In this document: one piece after another, positions 1-64,000 of the stretch
Position numbering within the stretch: position 1 is the first letter of the stretch
Layout: each line of letters begins with the position of its first letter
Source of the DNA: Leptoclinus maculatus
Taxonomy: Eukaryota; Chordata; Actinopteri; Perciformes; Stichaeidae
Assembly: GCA_032191485.1 (NCBI GenBank)
Contig: JAVDOI010000019.1
Span: forward strand, 8,801,784 to 8,865,783
Length of the DNA: 64,000 nt
Reading direction: 5' to 3'
Translations under genes and position numbers: made by a program
Notes under the pieces: generated by a model
Database searches by the model: none
The model's input: only the letters and a program-made list of their open reading frames with translations
Told to the model about the DNA's origin: nothing

Positions 1-588
1 TTGTGACTGTTTAACGCAGCGTTTAGTTTTTACTTTGTCTTCCGTCGTGAAAAGGAAAGTTATCTTCTGCTTCACCTCTTGAAACCGTGTCCTCCACCTT
101 GGGATTTTCTCGTTAGTCGTGCTTTGGTTCTATTATTTATCTTTTTTTATATGTTGAGCAAAACTCTGCAATGAATCAATTGCCGTTACAGTTAACACCA
201 CATGTACAGTATGTGTAGCTCTACGTACAGTATGCACAGTAGACTTGCAGATCATTATGTTTCTGCCTTTCAAAAAATGTGTTGTATCTGCATTCCAGAG
301 GTTAACATCAACACCCTGTAATAGGGGACACAGTTTTGGATTTACTACTTGATAATTTGATGAAAAAATTGTTTTTCTCTCCAACTTTGTCTGAGAATTA
401 AGCTCAGTGAACAGTTATAAAAGCTATACTGATTAATAGTGACACAAACATCAGATGACTCAGATCATCTCTTTATTTCTGTAGTAACTGGTTGAGCCTA
501 GTTCTGTGAGTTTGGTTGAACATTAATATCACCTACGTCCATATACGGGCAGTTTTCAGGTCGACTTAAGGTGCAAACGGTTTCTTAC
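1..588 (-). other. chchd3 intron 6 (partial)
   Basis: This is sequence downstream of the exon 6 donor, moderately AT-rich. I see no further chchd3 exon: the expected SSEFYRVT-type continuation is absent on the minus strand. There is no notable repeat. Confidence 0.7.
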
Positions 589-34640
<34,052 letters not shown>

Positions 34641-34890
34641 TATCAGACCGCAGGTTGTCAAAGTGTCAGTTATCTACATGTAATATGGAAGACTGACATC
34701 CACTGTCGGCTTTCGTGAAGTATAATAGCGTGAGAGCTAGGTATAGCTGGCTAGGGCCCACAACACACACACCACCGCTTCGGCAGGAACGCACTTCCTT
34801 AGCATGACGCGCGTGAAGAACGTGCGAGTTGATTGGACAGAAGCGTGATCCGCGTCCTTACATCAGCGGTTCTCATTGGTCATTGATCGT
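34641..34890 (-). promoter_or_regulatory. chchd3 promoter and leader region
   Basis: On the gene's strand, two CCAAT boxes lie at 34836-34832 and 34879-34875, about 190 and 235 bp before the ATG. An ETS-like GGAAGTG and a CpG-containing GCGCGTCATG stretch lie between them and the start. There is no clear TATA box at a useful distance. The transcription start is not visible, but this fits a housekeeping promoter. Confidence 0.5.
34670..34699 (-). other. short upstream ORF in the chchd3 leader
   Basis: An ATG at 34699 reads nine codons (MSVFHITCR) to TAA at 34670, 29 bases before the chchd3 ATG. A second ATG inside it (34679) is followed directly by TAG. Both have poor or moderate start context. 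They matter only if transcription starts upstream of 34699. Confidence 0.4.
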
Positions 34891-37800
34891 GAGCGGTAGG
34901 GTGGGAGCGGTGGAGCCGCTCTGAGGAGTGGAGCAGCACTATTGACAGCATCAGTGCATTCAGTGCTATCCAAAAAGATAGTGCTATTATTGAAAAAAAT
35001 ATATAGATTATTTCCATAGATATACTGGAAAGTTGTGACATTAACTGTGTTAGTTATTTTCCCCCAAAGTAGGTTATAATCTATATTGTGATAAGGCATA
35101 AAACATACTTTGAATGAACACAGGACTAGCCAATGTATAGCCTTGCACCATAACAACAATTACGCTGACAAAAAGAGAAACAAAATGGCAAAACTAGAGT
35201 AAATAGAGGGCAGGTGAATTGAATTTACACAGGGCAAAATAAGTTGCCAAATCTGTCAGGAAAAGCAAAAACAGCCCCTGAAATAGTGAAAGATCTGCAA
35301 TGAGAATAGAAGTAGAGTGACTAAAGAGGGAAACATAGACCCACTACATGACCAGATTCAGTGGTTATTTTCTGATGTAGTTTACTTCAGAAATGTTCCA
35401 ACATCCTGAGAATTGGTTGGTGGGCATATTGTTTTTGTGTCCTGAAGCTCTCATTTCTTCTTCACATACATTTAGTAGACATTGTTCCTGGCATCACTTG
35501 ACTCTTCAGAGTCCTCACAATCCATGCCAGCCACTTACACTGAAATTCATCTACAATTTCCATATTCTGCCGTCTCTCTCTGCCATGAATTGATGATTCC
35601 TCTGCAGAGTATGTCTCTGCTCATCATTGTTGTCTTTCCTCACTTTGTTGGAAACACATCAACACATGCTGCTAATTATCCCAGTGTGTGTAATTGTTAT
35701 TTGTATCGCAGAGCATTTAATCCTGGCAATTAATGCGTGAACAAAAAATGCTGTTGAATTCATTTTCCACAATGAGTGTCGGAGTATTGCCATTTTTTCT
35801 AAACCTGCCCTCTGCTCCCAGTGGAGGGGACGGGGGAATACGAAAGAAAAAAAAATCCTACAGTCAGCACCACTGATGTGGACAGTTCATGGACCCAAAA
35901 GCAGACTCATGAAGCAGAACTAATGTAATAAAAGACGGCTTTACTTGCTAGTGAGGAGGCTTACAGTCAGCAGCAGGCAGCCAGTCAAAACCGACGCACA
36001 AATCCAAAGGGGCAAGGCAAGCAGGGAAATAATCGACGACAGAAGAGAGATGAAACATGGTAGGGGAAAGCTTGCAGGAACAAAGCATAGAATGCGTTAA
36101 CAACACTGGTGAGCATCCAACTATTTGGAACAATTTAGAAGCAGGAACAAGCAAGTGATCAGAATGAGTGATGGACAAGAGAGGCTTGAAGTGATTTAGA
36201 TTGTAGACCGAACAGCAAAACAGGCTGCTGGTGACTTTGGAACATTAAGCCCTCTGCTGATTCTTGGAGCAGATGAACTCTGTCTTGTGCAGAAGTCATT
36301 GTACTTACCGGCCCTTCCTCTAAGACAGTAGGACAGTGCACTACAAACTTTGTTAGTCAATTCTGTCTGAAACTCTTGTGTTTGCAATTGTTTTTATTCT
36401 GCTAATAATGCTATTAATATTATTGTATCAATTCATTTTAATCAGATAAATTCTTGTTTTTTATGTATATTTTTTATCTTGTGTTTTCTTTGCCTTATGA
36501 TACATCATATCCATTTCAAAAACACAGCCTTGGCATAAAATTGAAGCAGGAGATTTGACACGCTTCGAGGAGAGAGGACATTATGAGGAATGACAGTTCA
36601 TAAGAATAATCCTCCAAACTTAATATATCATTCAGACAATAATCTAATACCGTTTTTTATTATGCTCTTTTCTGCTGATTTTTCGTGTTTTTTGAATTTT
36701 TCTGTATTGCGTTGCAATGCTGTGCAAGCATAAAAGAATGAAAACCCTTTCAAGAATTCATTGTGGTGGTGTATGCCGTAATGTTATTGAATAATTTAAT
36801 ATACGCAGAGGACTCACATTCAAATATTTTGCACAATAAAGACCTTTTTATCGGAAATACATATTTTAATATAAAATTATTCAACAGTAGTTAACACATA
36901 AACATCAAAAGAGCACATTGGATAAGAAAGCTAAGGATGTAGAAAGGACTTTAGCGTGAATGGGAGGCTATCAATCACTGTGAATGTGACGGTTTGTCCT
37001 GAAAAGAATTGACTTCACAACAGATGACACGAAGCGGCGACTCCAACACCGACAACAAAGACAGTAAAAGCTTGGACGGTGGTAGTTTATACTATTCATT
37101 TACAGTTAATCACACAACACAGTCAAATACATGCAGATCATTAAGTTACATTGATTTTTAATTGTCTGTGTTTCTCTGAGATAATAGGTCATCAAATGGT
37201 TTCAATGTTGTCATATTTTATTTTTTGCGTTCCTGCATTTTCAGTGACATTGTTCTCATGTTACTAAAACCTGATGATGTGAATATAATCATAAAAATCA
37301 TTACCGTCTTACCATGCATGTCCTAAATGTCTGTTAGTTCCTGAAAAGTTGATAGAGGGGATATTTACTTGCTTCATCCTCTTAACTTTGATGTATTATT
37401 ACTACTTTTGGCAATAGCTCTTACTTTGCCTTGATCTAATGGTGCTTGAGTTGATTCCACATTAGACATCCATAAATTCTTATCTAATTTAATTTCTCTG
37501 TCATCTCTGCAAAATTGAGCGCTCCTATCAAGGAAGATATCAGTAGAATCAAGCATGTCTGGTAAAGAAATGAGATGAAATATAAAATTAGTTTGGTGCT
37601 GTATCCTTAAGGTGGTGCATTAAGTTGGAGATATGAGGCGCATTTTTTGTTTGATCCAATCCAAGATTAGGTAAGTCCAGAGAGAACGTAACAGATGCAC
37701 TGTTTTGCTGTTTCCCTAAACCACATTTCCATGGAAACAAGTAAAGACGTATCTACTTAATCACCAGTGGACAACATCCACAGGGTGTTTTTGGAAAGGT

Positions 37801-39117
37801 GAAAGTACTGTATGTACACACACTTCATATCTTTCTGTAGTATTTCTCTCACAATAACTATCAAAGCTAGCGTACATTAAAAGTGACTCATCACTTAATA
37901 AAAACCAATAGACTACATAAAAAGTAAATTCCCAAAACCAATGACATGAATAATTAAACGACCACAAGAATCATATTTGAGGGAAAGAACCTGCTTTCGC
38001 TTGTAGCGCTCCGTAATCATCAGCTGCAGCTCCCTAAAGAGCTGCATTATGTCACATTATGTATTTCATAAAAAAAGGTTGAATAAATTTACTTTTTTCT
38101 TTTTTGAAGTGGCTGCACTATTATTCAAAGTGCTGTATAAACGTTGCCTTCTATATATTCTTTACTGAACCTTAGATAAAGGACACAAAGCAATTGAGAT
38201 GCATCATTTGCATTTGGATCTATTGTAACAGATCATAAAGGCATGTCCTACAAAGACCTTATTGCCCTTGTGATTAATCCACACACAGGTCAGTCAGTCA
38301 AAGCAATCATTTACTGTCCAAACACACGTCAAGCTGAAAGAAATAACCTTGGTGCTGCGTTATTGGAGAAAAGGAGCCCTGTAGATTAGTTGGACTGATG
38401 GCACACAGGCTGCAGGGAAAGGTGATAAGAACTTCAAAATTAAACTTGGACCTGGGAAGCTGGGCGCCTTCAGAAGAAAAACTGTGGCTCCCGCGTGACA
38501 CAGCGATTGTTTCTTTTTTAACAAGAGACACAAAGATCACCCACAATGTTATCTCGGCAGTCCACCGGAGCATCAATCAGGATCCAGGCTGCTGGGAATC
38601 GACCCCCTTTGGTCCGGAATCAATGCCCTCTCCCATTCTTATTGGTACAGCAGAGATTGCCAGAGATACAGCGCTGGAGAGCCCTGCCAAATCCACCACT
38701 ATATGGTCTAAATGGGGGAGGCTATTAACTCACTGACACACACTGTCACCCTCCCTTTTTTCTTTGCTCAACCTTTTCTTTATCAGTTTCAAGAGGACTG
38801 GATTGAAAATGCTACAGTGAAAAAGTTTTTCCTTGTGATATTTGTGTTGAAAACAAAATAAAATAAAAAATAAGTCAAGATTATTCCTCATCAACCTACC
38901 ACACAGGAACCGGAATCAGTATCTGACTGTACCATTGTGCACAACACACTGGACTTGTGCCATGAAACAGATCCCCGTTGATGGAGATCAATACAAAATA
39001 CATACAAAATAATATATAATTTAAATGTGATTATTTGAATGGCTCATTTATCTACAAATATATTTTATGATTAAAAACAAGTTCAATTGCTGAATAGAGC
39101 AGATATGCTTCAAATGT
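34891..39117. other. intergenic region between divergent chchd3 and exoc4
   Basis: About 4.2 kb, mostly AT-rich, with fewer microsatellites than the introns. A likely dispersed-repeat remnant lies at about 35870-36080. I see no gene, RNA gene or clear element elsewhere in it. Confidence 0.65.
35870..36080. mobile_element. possible dispersed teleost repeat remnant
   Basis: The stretch GGACCCAAAAGCAGACTCAT, then a TTTACTTGCTAGTGAGGAGG part, a CAGGCAGCC part, AAATCCAAAGGGGCAAGGCA and a closing AGCAGGG resembles, from memory, a class of abundant fish repeats beginning GACCCAAA(A/T)GCAG. I see no terminal repeats or coding sequence. This is recognition by resemblance only. Confidence 0.35.
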
Positions 39118-39264
39118 GTGACTGTGACCAAAGCAGAATTTAGAAAACTTGCACCACTGATGACAGAACTACTTTCCGTGTTAAAACTACAACTCCCAGA
39201 GTTCCTTCGTTCGCGTCGCCGGCTCGCGCTTCTGTCTTCCTGTTTGGGTGCCGCAGCTGGAAAA
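39118..39264 (+). promoter_or_regulatory. exoc4 promoter / 5' leader
   Basis: It has a ZNF143 (SBS)-type motif ACTACAACTCCCAGA at 39186-39200, followed by a CpG-rich stretch (TTCGTTCGCGTCGCCGGCTC) and TTCCTGTTTGGG before the ATG at 39265. There is no TATA box. This is the usual layout of a TATA-less housekeeping promoter. The start site is probably downstream of the motif. Confidence 0.6.
39186..39200 (+). promoter_or_regulatory. ZNF143/Staf (SBS)-type binding motif
   Basis: ACTACAACTCCCAGA matches the well-known ACTACAA(C/T)TCCCAG core bound by ZNF143, often together with THAP11/HCFC1, in vertebrate promoters. It sits 65-79 bp upstream of the exoc4 ATG, a typical distance. Confidence 0.75.
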
Positions 39265-61651
<22,387 letters not shown>

Positions 61652-61655
61652 GTGA

Positions 61656-61674
61656 GGGGGGGGGGGGGGGGGGG
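61656..61674 (+). repeat. poly-G run (19) at the exon 10 donor
   Basis: Nineteen consecutive G starting at intron position +5. G runs next to donors are known intronic splicing enhancers bound by hnRNP F/H, though one this long is unusual. Confidence 0.92.
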
Positions 61675-62319
61675 CGAAAAAAGGATGAAAGAGCAGAAGG
61701 TGTGAAAAAGTATTGACAGAAAATCTGACAGAGGATAAATTGGGCAGAGTTTGTTGGATAAAGCAGGAGAGAGAAAAGAGCAGCTGGAACACAGAGCGGA
61801 GGTTGAGGTCGGGTGGAAGGATGAAGAAAAGGGAGGGAGGCTAGAGGTGTATGGGTCGAGAAGAGAAGAGATCTCAGACCTTCAAGCTTACTGAACATGA
61901 AGAAATACTAGCTAAGTGCCGATAGATAAATGAGTAGAGGAGTTCATGAAAAGATGTCTCGCCGTGAATGGCAGCAGGATAGAGAAGGAGGTGAGGGTGA
62001 TTCGGTCTTTTGTGGCTACGGTGGAGGCGGAGGTGTGGATTGATCCAGCCGGAGACGAGGGAGCGGCGTAACAACGGGGTCCAGATAGGGAAGGGCCTGT
62101 TGCAGGTCGAGGAGTTCCACTTCAGGAAAAGAAAGGCGGACAACAGGATGGTGGAGAGGGAAACGGAGATGGAGGTTGACGAGGGAGAGCAGAGAGAGCA
62201 GAGAGCAGGGTGACTTTGCAGAATCCGCCTACAGGGAAGAGGCCTTGAAACGCTCTCCAGCACAGAGAGAGCTGCCCGGCCAGACCCTGGAGAGGCTCCG
62301 CTACAGCTCCTACTTCTCC

Positions 62320-62368
62320 TCTCTCTCTCTCTCCTCTCTCTCTCTCTCCTCTCTCTCTCCTCTCTCTC
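62320..62368. repeat. CT/CTCC microsatellite
   Basis: CTCTCTCTCTCC-type units repeated over about 49 bp. Confidence 0.9.
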
Positions 62369-62791
62369 CGTTTCTCTGCCTGTGACCTTGAGGTTTCAAT
62401 CAGCAGTGCCTGACAGCGCTGTTTTGTCTGCTGCCGTTCCTTTTTTCTTCACATTGTTTAGATGAAACAGAAAAGGTGGGCGATGGATAGAGACGAGAAC
62501 AGTTGAGTGCTTTTAATCTGTCGAAAAACTACTCCATAACACACGGCAAAATGATCCTTTGACGATATCTGCATAACTAATGTTGACTATTTTACGTCAA
62601 CTGTTTACATAATGTAGTATTCATTAAAGGCTTCTCTCTGTATTTATCTGGACTGAAGTTGTGTCACTCACACAGTAGCTAGTCTGTAAATGTATTCAAA
62701 GATGCCTCAGTTCCCCTCCCGGCACCACAGAAGAACAGCATTGATTAACTATGGATAAAGGAAAACCCCGAATGGTCTTCAAATAACAGCT

Positions 62792-62808
62792 CCCCCCCCC
62801 CCCCCCCC
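62792..62808. repeat. poly-C run (17)
   Basis: Seventeen consecutive C in exoc4 intron 10. Confidence 0.94.
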
Positions 62809-64000
62809 TTCCATCTGTCGGCGTCTCGGAGAGAAAAAGGGGGAACAATATTTTTTTGTTGCCGGGCACATTGAATGCCTCGGAGCGTTTATAAGAAGAT
62901 GAGATTTCTCTCGGGCTTTCATTTCACCTGTCACAATGCGCAGCGCCGGCCACAAGCCCGGGCCGGGGCCTGAATGGCTGCAGAAAGAGATTGAAGGAGT
63001 ACGAAATAATTTAGAAAGTGAAATAAGTCGACTGTGATGGAGGGAGAGGGACGATGGACGGGGGGGGGAGAGAGAGGAAGAGGAAGGTTAAAAGTCATTG
63101 TTTTCATCTGGGTCCAGCGAAGAAGCCATTAAGAGATTTCTGAAGGAAGAAATTAGAGAAATATGTATTGCGACGACGTGGAAAGGGACTTTTTCCTCTC
63201 TCTTCAAATTAAACTTACTGCGAGGGGAGGGGGGGGGAGGGAGGGGAGCGCAAAAGAGTTAGAAACGAGAGATTGAGTTGACGAGTTCTTCTGGCTGTGG
63301 GATTACTCAACACTTAAAGCTCAGTCATGTGTGTCTCTTCGTCTCTCTCTCTCTCTCTGCTCGGAGTTTCCGAAACGGTCCGCTTCAAGTCAATATAGTT
63401 ATTAACTCGGATGCTCCGCAACATCGTCTCGGAAATAAGAGTTTGATTGCTTGTTTTAAATCCCGCTACACAAAGTATGAAAGAGTACAAAGTCAGAAGT
63501 TCAGATGCTACTGCGGTTTTTGGCAGAAGCCTTTGCTGCATTTGCTGTGACTATATTTTCATGTTCGAGAGGTTCCCATATGTCTGTTCCCCAGATCTTT
63601 AAGTAAGAATCCGAGCAGCGGTGGTTTGTGTAGAACGTCTAATGGTTTTTTAAAGCTACCCGGAGCCACGCATCTCTAATGAGTTTGAAATTAATCTGTA
63701 ATATCTGTAATGTATGTCTCTTGAGTGTTGTAAGGACTCGCCATATATCATTACACGCATGCAGACAGCTACAGAGGCGCTCGTCACATGCCTCGCATAC
63801 ACACAGGCAGACACACACGGGGCGGGGGGGGCGGGACGGGACGGGACTTAATTGCTTGCCTTCCCAATTGGAGCACGCCTCGAACGCTTCAATTAATCCA
63901 ATGCTTCATCTAAAGACTTTATTACGCCTCCATATGTAGCCACATCTGGAATATATGCGGGAACGTATGTAGTGCGACCGCCAGCCAGAGCATGTGTGGG

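Larger units (their letters stand above)
61652..64000 (+). other. exoc4 intron 10 (partial)
   Basis: It holds a G run at the donor (61656-61674), a purine-rich block (61675-61870), CT/CTCC repeats (62320-62368), a poly-C run (62792-62808), and G-rich stretches (63060-63068, 63223-63248). I see no further exoc4 exon before the window ends. Confidence 0.78.

Overview
The window is vertebrate genomic DNA, almost certainly from a ray-finned (teleost) fish. It has split genes with GT-AG introns, many dinucleotide and homopolymer repeats, and no bacterial-style gene packing. I assembled two gene models by finding exons whose reading phase carries exactly across each splice junction and whose products match known families. 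Everything else I see is intronic or intergenic.

Left half, minus strand: the 5' part of chchd3 (MIC19, a subunit of the mitochondrial MICOS complex). Its exons run right to left: 34640-34560, 33690-32730, 27426-27333, 18069-17889, a 15-nt microexon at 1599-1585, and 672-589. They total 1416 nt, or 472 codons in frame. The C-terminal CHCH domain lies beyond position 1. The main oddity is exon 2, which codes about 320 residues rich in proline and alanine, far longer than the whole human protein as I recall it (about 227 residues).

Right half, plus strand: the 5' part of exoc4 (SEC8, exocyst subunit). Ten coding exons lie between 39265 and 61651, totalling 1441 nt (480 codons plus one base). 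The rest of the gene lies beyond 64000. The two genes are divergent, with start codons 4.6 kb apart. They are also neighbours in mammals (human 7q32-q33), which supports the chchd3 call over its paralogue chchd6. The proteins act in unrelated places (mitochondrial cristae junctions and plasma-membrane vesicle tethering), so adjacency here is conserved synteny, not a pathway.

Non-coding content: a 1.5-kb minisatellite of 38 complete 39-bp units in chchd3 intron 3; three very long (CA/TG)n arrays (229, 243 and 378 bp) and many shorter ones; many poly-C/poly-G runs of 15-25 bases; a likely MITE in chchd3 intron 2; an unidentified protein-like reading frame in chchd3 intron 4; and a ZNF143-type promoter motif upstream of exoc4. 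I see no rRNA, tRNA, CRISPR array or intact transposase gene. I found no clear new biological system. The best leads are the enlarged MIC19 exon 2, the microexon followed by a UG-rich splice acceptor, the minisatellite, and the unidentified reading frame.
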